Assembly: GCA_052400625.1 (NCBI GenBank)
Contig: JBQTGH010000002.1
DNA length: 64,000 nt
Source of the DNA: Thermophagus sp052400625
Lineage (GTDB): Bacteria; Bacteroidota; Bacteroidia; Bacteroidales; Marinilabiliaceae
Direction: 5' to 3' (one strand)
In this document: one piece after another, positions 54,101 through 60,996 of the stretch
How the letters are laid out: every line of letters starts with the position of its first letter
How positions within the stretch are numbered: the first letter of the stretch is position 1
Program-made: the position numbers and the translations under genes
Notes under the pieces: model-generated
Databases searched by the model: none
Told to the model about the DNA's origin: nothing
Seen by the model: only the letters and a program-made list of their open reading frames with translations

Positions 54101-55260
54101 CACTTAAACTGGTTTTCCCTACCGGAGGAACGCAAACCAATTATGTCTGGTATAAAGACAATAACCAACTAGACATCAGCAACTCTGTTCTATATATCGA
54201 AAATACTGACTTATCCCACGAGGGGGTTTACTATTGTGAAGCCACCAATGATCTGGTGTCGAACTTAACCCTATCCTCATGGAAATTCAACGTTTCTGTG
54301 CATTTCCGCGCCAATACCACCGATTCTCTGGCTCTGGTCGCCCTATATAACCAATGCGGCGGCGAAAACTGGACCGCTCAAGAGAACTGGCTGACCGGGC
54401 CTATGAATACCTGGGAAAACGTGACCACCCAAAATGGCAGAGTAACCGAACTAAACCTGAAGAATGTTGGCCTGTCGGGTAAACTTTGTCCTGAGCTCTC
54501 CGACCTCACGGCCTTACAAGTATTGGATTTGTCAGAAAATTACCTAACAGGCGATTTGCCTGATGATATGAATAATCTAACCGAATTAAAATTCCTGGAT
54601 ATTTCAGGAAATGAACTGACGGGACTTTCCAATCTTTCTTCCGTAACAGGCCTCACAAACCTGTTTGTGTCCGACAACTATCTAACCTTTGAAGACCTCG
54701 AACCATTAATGGGTCAGGTCTCTTCAATGGACAATTTGGTTTATGCTCCCCAAAAAACGCCGGAAGATACTACCATCAATGTGGTGATAGGCAAAACACT
54801 CAATCTGGACTTCTCCATTGGTGGTTCCCAGAACACGTACACCTGGTACAAGGACGATGCCCTACTCGACAACCCCTACCGTTCTTTGGTGGTAGAAACC
54901 GCAGTGGAGACGGATGCCGGAACCTACTATTGCGAAGTTTCCAACGATTTGGTCCCCGATCTGACCATCCGTTCGCGAAAATATATTGTAACCGTTTCAC
55001 CCGACACGTATGTATCGTCGATTGAAGAATATGGTATCCGCATCGCACCTAATCCGTCTACTGGTCGTTTTACGTTGTATAACATCCAGGAAATTCGTGA
55101 AATTGCCATTTTCAACATTAAAGGAGAGCAAATCTTCTTTACCCAAAACAGCGACGGATCGGAAAAAATAACGATCCATCTTAACCACAAAGGCCTGTTC
55201 ATTCTTCACCTTAAAACGGTGAGCGGGGTAATACTGACCGATAAGATTGTGGTTCGTTAA
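51169..55260 (+). CDS. Large LRR/Ig-like surface protein with T9SS C-terminal sorting domain
   Basis: A 1363-residue secreted protein. Signal MKNYLLLFIVLFCLSKTANA. Four modules start at residues 67, 324, 677 and 1052, each with DS(L/M)ALVALYNQ(N/C)GGE then an NWLxGP..TWEN(I/V)T cap. Each continues with plant-type leucine-rich repeats (LTNLKFLDLSGNDLSGTVPP pattern; 3-9 repeats per module) and an Ig-like domain with a Trp and a Cys (YVWYRND, YYCEAT). The end (YGIRIAPNPSTGRFTLYNIQ to KIVVR) is a type A T9SS sorting domain, so it is sent to the cell surface or medium. The ligand is unknown. Module size varies by LRR number, suggesting internal duplication and loss. Confidence 0.92.
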   Translation: MKNYLLLFIVLFCLSKTANAKSIGIYPNLLSASSEESINPFTGSPNYLIPEKSELKSSEDTGSRETDSLALVALYNQNGGESWTNKENWLTGPLNTWENITVEDGRVTALKLSNNNLSGEITSEIGSLTKLEHLSIPGNNLTGTVPESIKNLTSLRVINMSKNNLSGTFPSISNLNDLLYLYLPDNNFTDLLFFPDSLESIKYISLKNNYLSFEDLEPIMSYAPSFSIFTYHPQKTKDEDTTIVVGVGQPLQLDFLLGGSQNKYVWYRNDIKIDSAGHSLFFENADTSTVGDYYCEATSELVPDLSIRSRTFSVFVEYPANPVDSMALVALYNQNGGENWKAKGNWLSGPMKTWENVTVEFGRVVELKLMNNRLSGEWCAELTNLTELKKLNLSINDISGSIPSDIDKLTKLEELNLSWTDMTGEIPTAITNLSQLRNLNLSNNQFSGEIPANIGLLNQLENLNLFKTNLTGEIPAEIGNLTNLKFLDLSGNDLSGTVPPTINNLTSLNNMDLSSNNLNGTFPDISDISNLLTLDIGNNNFSDISSLSESLDQLKYVFLPNNYLDFEDLEPLMDKASSLYAFQYSPQKTAGKDTSILLLPEEPLQLEFFVGGSQNKYIWYRDDIKIDSTGYSLIINNADTSTSGVYRCEVTNNLVPDLTFKSGNFTVFVRYPANTTDSLALVALYNQNGGETWKAKENWLSGPLDTWENVTVENGRVTELNLKSNNLSGEWCPELDNLSKLKTLNLASNDISGSLPAEIHQLTELETLDLSWNELEGTIPGEITNLKNLNSLNLNQNDFSGELPANIDNLTQLEYLDLSWNKLSGTIPENIGNLSNLYSLKLNANDLSGEIPETIGNLTNLKELSLSSNDLHGPIPNSINNLLFLSRLELAFNQLSGNFPDISNLTNLYYLKLDENELTGIPHLPESLESIRILYLQYNYLSFADLEPLMEESFSIFRYSPQRTYDKDSSVVVYSGDPLKLVFPTGGTQTNYVWYKDNNQLDISNSVLYIENTDLSHEGVYYCEATNDLVSNLTLSSWKFNVSVHFRANTTDSLALVALYNQCGGENWTAQENWLTGPMNTWENVTTQNGRVTELNLKNVGLSGKLCPELSDLTALQVLDLSENYLTGDLPDDMNNLTELKFLDISGNELTGLSNLSSVTGLTNLFVSDNYLTFEDLEPLMGQVSSMDNLVYAPQKTPEDTTINVVIGKTLNLDFSIGGSQNTYTWYKDDALLDNPYRSLVVETAVETDAGTYYCEVSNDLVPDLTIRSRKYIVTVSPDTYVSSIEEYGIRIAPNPSTGRFTLYNIQEIREIAIFNIKGEQIFFTQNSDGSEKITIHLNHKGLFILHLKTVSGVILTDKIVVR

Positions 55261-55276
55261 AAGGAGCACAAAAAAG

Positions 55277-55319
55277 AAAAGGGGGCTGTCTCGTTACATG
55301 GAAACGGCCCTTTTTTATT
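55277..55319 (+). terminator. Terminator after the LRR gene
   Basis: GGGCTGT pairs with ACGGCCC (one G-T), extended by AAAAGG/TTTTTT, then T residues. It lies 20 bases after the stop. Confidence 0.75.
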
Positions 55320-55458
55320 TCCCGATTGCATGAATCGTTTCCCCCAATATAGCCGGTACAAACCGAACTGAAATCATTAATTCCCCATGTACTGATTGTG
55401 GATATTTTAAATCGCTATGGCGAGAAAAAAATATTTTTTTCATTTTGAATAAAATTGA

Positions 55459-55466
55459 TACTTTTG
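55459..55466 (+). promoter_or_regulatory. -7 element of the ArsR gene
   Basis: TACTTTTG fits TAnnTTTG. No clean TTTG is at the -33 distance (only a T-run), so strength is uncertain. It sits 12 bases before an operator-like palindrome. Confidence 0.45.
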
Positions 55467-55478
55467 CAGCCGTTTTCT

Positions 55479-55500
55479 CATATGCGCCATAATGCATATA
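55479..55500. promoter_or_regulatory. Operator-like palindrome, site 1 (ArsR gene)
   Basis: CATATGCG, six bases, TGCATATA: an interrupted palindrome just downstream of the -7 element. A near-identical site lies upstream of the permease gene. Confidence 0.6.
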
Positions 55501-55518
55501 ACTGTTAAAACGGGAAAA

Positions 55519-55863
55519 ATGGACGATTATATCAAAACATTTAAGGCTTTGTCGGATATGACAAGGTTGAAAATAATATGGTTGCTTACCAACATCGATG
55601 AAAAGATATGTGTTTCGGAGATTGTGGAAGTGTTGGGAGAGCGACAGTATAATGTTTCGCGACACTTGAAAATTTTAAAGGATGCAGGTATGATACGTGA
55701 GGTTAAAGAAGGAAAATGGGTTTACTATTACCTCACGCCCATCAACGATAAATTTGGCCATTTGATACAAAGCGCCATCAGCGTTATACCGGAGGCCCAA
55801 ATGTCGCACGAAAAAGCGAAATGTGAAATGTTGCTGGATCAACGAAAACACCATAACGACTAA
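55519..55863 (+). CDS. ArsR/SmtB family transcriptional repressor
   Basis: About 114 residues from ATG 55519 (MDDYIKTFKALSDMTRLKII); an ATG at 55492 would add nine residues but starts within the palindrome. The winged helix has KALSDMTRLKIIWLLTNIDE, KICVSEIVEVLGERQYNVSR, HLKILKDAGMIREVKEGKWV and YYYLTPINDKF. Two Cys lie at the KICVSEI (helix 3) and KCEML (C-terminal) positions, which might sense thiophilic ions. It is followed after 246 bases by an ArsP-like permease, the probable target along with itself. Confidence 0.9.
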   Translation: MDDYIKTFKALSDMTRLKIIWLLTNIDEKICVSEIVEVLGERQYNVSRHLKILKDAGMIREVKEGKWVYYYLTPINDKFGHLIQSAISVIPEAQMSHEKAKCEMLLDQRKHHND

Positions 55864-56057
55864 ATTGAAAACAGATAAAATCAACCGAACAACTAGACTC
55901 AACCCCTATTAATATTTCTAAGAATCAGCTCCCAACGCCATCCTGAACGACGGAGGCAGTCAGGAGCACAAGCCAATCACCGTTGATTTAAGTTTTGGTT
56001 CCTAACATGCAGGGACAAGCATTAGAGTATTGAACATGTTGTAATATTTTGTCCAAA

Positions 56058-56080
56058 CATATGCGTTTTTGCACATATAT
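56058..56080. promoter_or_regulatory. Operator-like palindrome, site 2 (permease gene)
   Basis: CATATGCG, four to five T, TGCACATATA; its left half is identical to site 1. It lies six bases after ATATTTTG at 56044-56051, a near -7 element, so a bound repressor would block transcription of the permease. Confidence 0.6.
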
Positions 56081-56109
56081 TAAATCATAATCAAAAAAAC
56101 CAGTAATTT

Positions 56110-57126
56110 ATGAACGAAAAACTTAGTTTAGCCTTAAATGAATTTATTCACGTAGGAGTTGCTTTAATTCTGATTATCACCCTTGTATCCATCCTAACAG
56201 GAATGGTTCGAACATTTATTCCTCAGGAAAAGCTTCAAAAAAGATTATCAAAGACGGGGAAATACAGCAGTTTGATGGGCGCATTAATTGGCATTCCCAC
56301 CCCCTTCTGCAGTGCTTCCATGGTCCCTGTTTCCATGGGAATGGTTGAAATGGGCGCCCCTTTCTCCATGGTATTTTCCTTTTTGCTTTCTGCCCCACTG
56401 GCCAATTTTGTTGTGGTCGGTTTCATTTTCGGCGTCTTCGGCTGGAAAGTGGCATTGGTTTATTTTGCCATTGTTTTTATCGGTTCCGTTTTAATGGGCG
56501 CCCTGGCAGGAAAGACATCGTTAAAACACGAAGTCAAAAGAATTAATCTAAATTCCGGAAAACCTGGTTCAACCTGCACCCCACAACCGGTGACTGGCTG
56601 TGATGCTACTTCCGGTAATACAAGCCGGCAAAGTTGCTCAGCAGTATCACAGCCGGTTCAATCCTCGTGCGCCACAATAACAGCGACATCCACCTGCGGG
56701 CAGACCGCATCAACCAACTCAAAACTCAAAGAAGCCTTTGCCTTTGGATGGGCCTTGTTCAAGCGCATTTTCCCTTACGTACTGGTAGGCGCACTCATCA
56801 GTGCCATATCAGCCATCTTTGTTCCCGACACCTGGGTTCAAAAACATCTGGGAAATGATAGTCCCTGGGCCATCCCCATTGCTGCAATCATTGGCGTTCC
56901 GCTATATTTACGTATAGAAATGGCGATTCCCATATTAAAAGCCCTTATCGTGAAAGGCATGAGCATGGGCGCGGCCATGTCGCTCATTATTGGGGGGACA
57001 GGTGCCAGTTTGCCGGAGATCGCAATCATCTCTTCGCTGCTAAAACCTAAAGCCATTATAGCCTTCATCATTTCGGTAATGATCATGGCCGTGGTGGGTG
57101 GTTTCATCTTCTACTTTTTCTTTTAA
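56110..57126 (+). CDS. PF03773-type permease (ArsP or SO_0444-like), Cys-rich linker
   Basis: A 338-residue membrane protein with two similar halves of four spans: VGVALILIITLVSILTGMVR, GIPTPFCSASMVPVSMGMVE (the conserved Cys region), and VLVGALISAISAIFVPDTWV, GVPLYLRIEMAIPILKALIV. Between them lies a hydrophilic linker (about residues 155-205) with five to six Cys in CxP, GCDAT, SCSAV, SCATI and TCGQT contexts. ArsP members export trivalent organoarsenicals; SO_0444 types are implicated in Cu/Zn. The upstream ArsR gene and shared palindrome suggest inducible efflux. The exact ion is not set by sequence. Confidence 0.82.
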   Translation: MNEKLSLALNEFIHVGVALILIITLVSILTGMVRTFIPQEKLQKRLSKTGKYSSLMGALIGIPTPFCSASMVPVSMGMVEMGAPFSMVFSFLLSAPLANFVVVGFIFGVFGWKVALVYFAIVFIGSVLMGALAGKTSLKHEVKRINLNSGKPGSTCTPQPVTGCDATSGNTSRQSCSAVSQPVQSSCATITATSTCGQTASTNSKLKEAFAFGWALFKRIFPYVLVGALISAISAIFVPDTWVQKHLGNDSPWAIPIAAIIGVPLYLRIEMAIPILKALIVKGMSMGAAMSLIIGGTGASLPEIAIISSLLKPKAIIAFIISVMIMAVVGGFIFYFFF

Positions 57127-57284
57127 CGGTCACTCTCTTGTCAACCCGGCATGTTGTGGCCAGCACCACGCAGCGCCTGGTCAAACTCAGTTTCAAAGAG
57201 AGAAGGTCAGCAAGACGATACCAGATTTAAAACCGTCTCACAAAACAGAATAGTTATCCCGAAGGAAAACGGGAATTGTCATTC

Positions 57285-57335
57285 AAAACAAAGAAGGAGG
57301 AAACCACAACGTTTCCTCCTTCTTTGTTTTCCTGC
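57285..57335 (+). terminator. Perfect 20-bp stem terminator
   Basis: 57285-57304 pairs perfectly with 57311-57330 around the loop CACAAC; the 3' arm ends in TTTGTTTT. It lies about 160 bases after the permease stop. Confidence 0.85.
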
Positions 57336-57383
57336 CTCTTGAGCGTAGCTAAAAAATCTCCGAAAATCATTCATCCATAAAAC

Positions 57384-57418
57384 AAGAAAGCCTGACAGAT
57401 GAACTGTCAGGCTTTCTT
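57384..57418 (-). terminator. Terminator of tRNA-Leu
   Basis: A perfect 15-bp stem (AAGAAAGCCTGACAG and its complement), five-base loop, minus-strand tail TTCTTGTTTTAT. It starts three bases after the tRNA end. Confidence 0.9.
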
Positions 57419-57421
57419 ATG

Positions 57422-57505
57422 TACCCAGGGCCGGGATCGAACCGGCACGGTATTGCTACCACTGGTGTTTGAGACCAGCGCGTCTACCAATTCCGCCACC
57501 TGGGC
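57422..57505 (-). tRNA. tRNA-Leu (anticodon CAA)
   Basis: Read on the minus strand: acceptor GCCCAGG/CCTGGGT (G1-U72), D arm GGAATTGGTAGACGC, anticodon stem CTGGT/ACCAG with loop CTCAAAC giving anticodon CAA. A long variable arm follows, then the T arm GCCGGTTCGATCCCGGC. The length is 84 bases and no CCA is encoded. A long variable arm is expected for tRNA-Leu. It is flanked by a canonical promoter and a strong terminator. Confidence 0.95.
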
Positions 57506-57536
57506 ATTGCTGGTCGCAATGTTTCTTTTGCGGATG

Positions 57537-57567
57537 CAAATATAAAACATTCTTGTATGGAAACAAA
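57537..57567 (-). promoter_or_regulatory. Canonical promoter of tRNA-Leu
   Basis: Minus strand TTTG (57567-57564), exactly 19 bases, then TATATTTG (57544-57537). Confidence 0.75.
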
Positions 57568-57576
57568 CAATTTTTT

Positions 57577-57609
57577 TTTGAATTGGATCATTTCGATCAG
57601 TTATATTTG
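57577..57609 (+). promoter_or_regulatory. Promoter of recO
   Basis: TTTG (57577-57580), 21 bases, TATATTTG (57602-57609). It is divergent from the tRNA-Leu promoter and 24 bases before the recO ATG. Confidence 0.6.
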
Positions 57610-57632
57610 CACCCGGTAAGTATTTCTGAAAT

Positions 57633-58367
57633 ATGAGCAGCCTGATAAAAACCGATGGCATCGTACTGGATCATGTCCTTTATCGGGAGACCAGTGCCAT
57701 TGTACATATTTATACCCGTGAGCTGGGACGACAAAACTATATGGTCAACCGGGTTCGCGGAAGCAGGAAAAACAAAAAGACCATCCTGCTTCAACCCCTC
57801 AACCGACTTTCGATGGAGGTCTATCATTCCAGTAAAAAAGATCTGCACCGAATTAAGGAATTCACCTTAAAAAGTCCTATGAAGCTCATTCCCTATTTTC
57901 AGGACACCAGGGCTCAGGCTTTTTTTCTGACCGAGTTGTTCTCGCACATCCTCACGCTTCAGGAAAAGTCTGAAGCGTTGTACGATTTTCTGAACGGCTC
58001 TGTGGATTTGCTCGATTCAGAGGTGGAGGGGAGGGAAAATCTCCATTTATATGTCATGTTCGGGTTAACCCGATATTTGGGTTTTCATCCGGAGCCCAAC
58101 CATGTGGGATCAAATGCATGGTTTGATATAAAAAATGGTACTTTTGTCCCGTACGAACCGGTTCACCCTTTATTTTTAAATCCGGAAAAGGCAGCCCTCT
58201 TTAGCCGGTTGTTCGAGGCCGATGTCTTTTCGTTAAAAAAAATAGCTGAAAATATTCGCGAACGTCGAATTCTTCTCAATACCCTTCTCGATTATTTTAA
58301 TGTTCATGCCCATGGATTTAGTCCTTTAAAAAGTCTTGATGTTTTGAAGCATATGCTACATTCCTGA
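57633..58367 (+). CDS. recO: DNA repair protein RecO
   Basis: A 244-residue protein. The N-terminal OB fold is MSSLIKTDGIVLDHVLYRET, AIVHIYTRELGRQNYMVNRV and LLQPLNRLSMEVYHSSKKDL; a helical domain follows with FFLTELFSHILTLQEKSEAL and FGLTRYLGFHPEPN. It lacks the Cys4 zinc site of some RecO proteins, which is common in Bacteroidota. RecO loads RecA on SSB-coated single-stranded DNA with RecR. It has its own promoter and is transcribed divergently from tRNA-Leu. Confidence 0.93.
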   Translation: MSSLIKTDGIVLDHVLYRETSAIVHIYTRELGRQNYMVNRVRGSRKNKKTILLQPLNRLSMEVYHSSKKDLHRIKEFTLKSPMKLIPYFQDTRAQAFFLTELFSHILTLQEKSEALYDFLNGSVDLLDSEVEGRENLHLYVMFGLTRYLGFHPEPNHVGSNAWFDIKNGTFVPYEPVHPLFLNPEKAALFSRLFEADVFSLKKIAENIRERRILLNTLLDYFNVHAHGFSPLKSLDVLKHMLHS

Positions 58368-58910
58368 TGGCATAAACCAACACTACCCACCTATTAGTAG
58401 TCAATAAAAACAGCCCTTCGGTCAAATAGAGGTTGATAAAGACCTTTAATTGTACTGAAATTTAAGAAATTATCAATAATAAAAGCAGTACTGCGTTTGC
58501 CGCTGCTTGCCCTATACCCGGGAATTCAATAACTTAAGTAAATATTTATCAAATGAATCAAACATTGCCAGAAGACCAAACAAAACAAGTTCAGATAGTA
58601 CCTGAGACATGCGAATACCATTCAACCAAGGAGTTAAATAAATTTTATACTGATGAACCATAAAAGACCACCATAAAACCACCCTTCTCAATGCACAAAT
58701 ATCAATGGAAAATTGTTATAAGAAATACTTCTGATGTTGAAAAAAAGAACATTTTTGCAGGAAATAATAACGTATATTCAGTTCGCCAATGCAGGCCGGA
58801 AGGCTTTTGGACAATACCATCAACCGAATCCGCTTAAGAACTATTCCTAAGCCATAAAACCTTAACCGGTAACACCAAAATTTATTTAAACAACACATTA
58901 ACCATATATC
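58368..58910. other. Intergenic region with dispersed-repeat copy
   Basis: About 540 bases between recO and the aminotransferase-like gene. Bases 58608-58658 are a copy of the dispersed repeat (CATGCGAATACCATTCAACC and on), closely matching the copy at 30096. No promoter match or ORF of interest was seen. Confidence 0.5.
58608..58658 (+). repeat. Dispersed repeat, single copy
   Basis: It shares about 45 of 54 positions with the copy at 30096, including CATGCGA, CCATTC, ACCAA, GTTAAATAAATT, TATAC and GATGAA. No gene follows here, in contrast to the copies at 1633 and 30096. Confidence 0.7.
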
Positions 58911-60050
58911 ATGATCGCACCAAAACTTATTACCTTGGAGAGCAGTATCGTCAATGCTATGACAGAGTTAGGCAACAGCAATAATGCCATCAACATGGCA
59001 GCGGGTTACACCGACTTTCACTGTTCACCCAGGTTGATAGAACTGGTTCAAAAACATATTTCTCAAGGCATTAATGAACTGGCCCCGGCCTACGGAGTTA
59101 TGCCCTTACGGGAAAAAATTTCTGAAAAAATTGAAACTCTTTACGGACACCATTACAATCCGGAAACCGAAATCACCATTACGGCCGGTGCCACGCAGGC
59201 TCTTTTCACCACCATTACGGCGCTGATACGGGAAGGCGACGAAGTAGTCATCTTCGAACCTGCCTGCGACAGCTATGTCTCGGCCATCGAGATCAACGGC
59301 GGAAGACCGGTCTTTGTGACTTTAAAAGACGACGATTTCCATATTGACTGGGAAGAAGTACAGAAAATTATTACATCCAACACCCGAATGATCATCATCA
59401 ATACCCCTCACAGTCCTACGGGGATGGTCTTATCGGAGCTGGACATGCTGCGACTGCAAAAAATCATTAACGGCACACGAATCATTGTTCTCTCGGATGA
59501 AATCTTTGAACACATGGTATTTAACGGCTACTCTCACCAAAGCGTGGCACTCTATCCCAAATTGGCCGAACAAAGTGTTATCATCAGCTCATTTGGAGAA
59601 ACCTATCATGTTTCCGGATGGCAAATCGGATATTGTGCCGGACCGGCCAAAGTCATGGCCGAACTCAGAAAAGTTCAACAGGTGATGATGCAAAGCGTAT
59701 CTTCCCCATTCCAATGGGCTCTGTCGGAATTTCTTGACTACAAAGAAGAATACCTCCACCTTTCTGACTTTTACGTAAAGAAACGCGATCGCTTTAACGA
59801 ATTGATGGCAGCCACCAGATTCAAACCCATTTTATCACGGGGATCTTTTTATCAGCTTTTTAGTTATGAAGAAATCTCCGATGAAAACGATAAAGATTTT
59901 GCCATCAGATTGGTCAAAGAGGCCAAAGTGGCCACCGTACCCATTAGCGCTTTCTATCATGAAAAATCAAAAAAGTATCTGCTGCGCTTTAACTATGCCC
60001 GCACCGACGAGCATCTGGAAATGGTCGCCAAAAGGCTTTCAACCTGGTAG
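58911..60050 (+). CDS. Class I aminotransferase homologue lacking the PLP lysine (probable pseudoenzyme)
   Basis: A 379-residue fold-I protein of the methionine aminotransferase (YbdL-like) group: PAYGVMPLREKISEKIETLY, ITAGATQALFTTITALIREG, VIFEPACDSYVSAIEINGG. Key cofactor positions are changed. The Schiff-base Lys of SSFGKTYH is Glu-230 (SSFGETYHVSGWQIGYC), the Asn of NTPHNPTG is Ser-168 (NTPHSPTG), and the Tyr of SDExYEH is Phe-199 (SDEIFEH). Asp-196 and the carboxylate Arg (LLRFNYAR, about 359) remain. The 168-196-199-230 spacing matches the catalytic set. The frame is intact, so it is probably expressed with a non-transaminase role. No neighbour explains it. Confidence 0.85.
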   Translation: MIAPKLITLESSIVNAMTELGNSNNAINMAAGYTDFHCSPRLIELVQKHISQGINELAPAYGVMPLREKISEKIETLYGHHYNPETEITITAGATQALFTTITALIREGDEVVIFEPACDSYVSAIEINGGRPVFVTLKDDDFHIDWEEVQKIITSNTRMIIINTPHSPTGMVLSELDMLRLQKIINGTRIIVLSDEIFEHMVFNGYSHQSVALYPKLAEQSVIISSFGETYHVSGWQIGYCAGPAKVMAELRKVQQVMMQSVSSPFQWALSEFLDYKEEYLHLSDFYVKKRDRFNELMAATRFKPILSRGSFYQLFSYEEISDENDKDFAIRLVKEAKVATVPISAFYHEKSKKYLLRFNYARTDEHLEMVAKRLSTW

Positions 60051-60133
60051 AAACAGTGCGATGCATACGGCCCCGGAGAATGGGATGGTCGGGAAAAACA
60101 TGCAACTATTAGCAGAATATAAATGAAATCCGT

Positions 60134-60164
60134 TTTCCAAATACCGGGGAATTTTCTATTTTTG
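60134..60164 (+). promoter_or_regulatory. Promoter of tRNA-Arg
   Basis: TTTC (60134-60137), 19 bases, TATTTTTG (60157-60164). It would give a leader of about 95 bases before the mature tRNA. Confidence 0.5.
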
Positions 60165-60262
60165 CCCCATCTTTCAACCATAAGGGTGGCCTGTTTCATT
60201 AGGCCAAAGGGTTAGAATAATTTGATTCGAATCCAAGACAAAGCCTTATAAACTCTATTGAG

Positions 60263-60334
60263 AGCCCCATAGTTCAAGGGATAGAACGCGAGTTTCCTAA
60301 ACTTGAAATCCAGGTTCGAGTCCTGGTGGGGCTA
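60263..60334 (+). tRNA. tRNA-Arg (anticodon CCT)
   Basis: Acceptor AGCCCCA pairs with TGGGGCT, D arm GTTC..GAAC, anticodon stem CGAGT/ACTTG with loop TTCCTAA giving CCT, and T arm CCAGGTTCGAGTCCTGG. It is 72 bases with discriminator A at 60334 and no encoded CCA. It decodes AGG. Accessory genes begin just downstream, a common insertion pattern. Confidence 0.93.
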
Positions 60335-60335
60335 C

Positions 60336-60364
60336 AAAGCACTTTTCCAAAAAGTGCTTTTTTT
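60336..60364 (+). terminator. Terminator of tRNA-Arg
   Basis: AAAGCACTTTT pairs with AAAAGTGCTTT and is followed by TTTT. It starts one base after the tRNA discriminator. Confidence 0.88.
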
Positions 60365-60562
60365 ATATACGTAAGTTTAAAAACAAAGCACTCTATCCAT
60401 AGAGACATTAGGCCAGAAAAAATCACAACTTTTAAATCCCCTTTCATCTCCATCCTCATTACCAAACTTTTCCTGTTTCTCTGTTTAATTATTTTTATTT
60501 TTGTTTACCGAAGTTTTCTAAAATAGATTTATTTCCAAACAAACAATAAAAATGTTAATTTT

Positions 60563-60594
60563 TTTGCAATAAATTAACCTATAGCTTAATTTTG
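60563..60594 (+). promoter_or_regulatory. Promoter of the toxin-antitoxin-chaperone operon
   Basis: TTTG (60563-60566), 20 bases, TAATTTTG (60587-60594). The toxin ATG is at 60598, only three bases after the -7 element, so the transcript is expected to be leaderless or nearly so. Confidence 0.65.
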
Positions 60595-60597
60595 TCC

Positions 60598-60996
60598 ATG
60601 AAGCGCAAAGCAACAATCATCAAATCCTCAAAGGATGGGAAACGAAATATAGCAATTGATAAAGAGAATTATAATGTCTTAATGGAGTTTTTGACTCAAG
60701 ATAAAAGGCACAAAAGTAAGTTTATTGATATATGCAATATTATACTTAACGGATTAAGAAACTCCCAACTCTACGACAAAGAAGCCATCAACAAGAAATG
60801 CAGACACGTTACAGCAATGAAATTCTTTAAAGGACAGGAAAATGCCCGAATTTATTGCCAGGAAGTAACGAGGAAAGACAAAACCTTTGTTGTTGTCGCC
60901 TCTGAATTGATAGAAAGAAAAAAATCCGCAAAACTAACTCACAAAGAAAAAAATCTCATTGAAAAAGTCGCAGGCTATGAATTCATCATTGAATAA
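60598..60996 (+). CDS. RelE/HigB-like toxin of a predicted TAC module
   Basis: A 133-residue basic protein from ATG 60598 (MKRKATIIKSSKDGKRNIAI). The C-terminal half reads as a RelE/HigB fold: CRHVTAMKFFKGQENARIYC (strand with an Arg before RIY), KDKTFVVVASELIERKKSAK, LTHKEKNLIEKVAGYEFI. Such toxins cut mRNA on ribosomes. The N-terminal 70 residues are an extension that I do not place. It is followed by an XRE gene overlapping by 20 bases and a SecB-like gene, the order of the M. tuberculosis HigB-HigA-Rv1957 system. Activity is inferred from fold and context. Confidence 0.65.
   Translation: MKRKATIIKSSKDGKRNIAIDKENYNVLMEFLTQDKRHKSKFIDICNIILNGLRNSQLYDKEAINKKCRHVTAMKFFKGQENARIYCQEVTRKDKTFVVVASELIERKKSAKLTHKEKNLIEKVAGYEFIIE

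Noticed and set aside
60274..60465. 63-residue minus-strand ORF over tRNA-Arg
   Set aside because: It lies antisense to a well-folded tRNA and its terminator.
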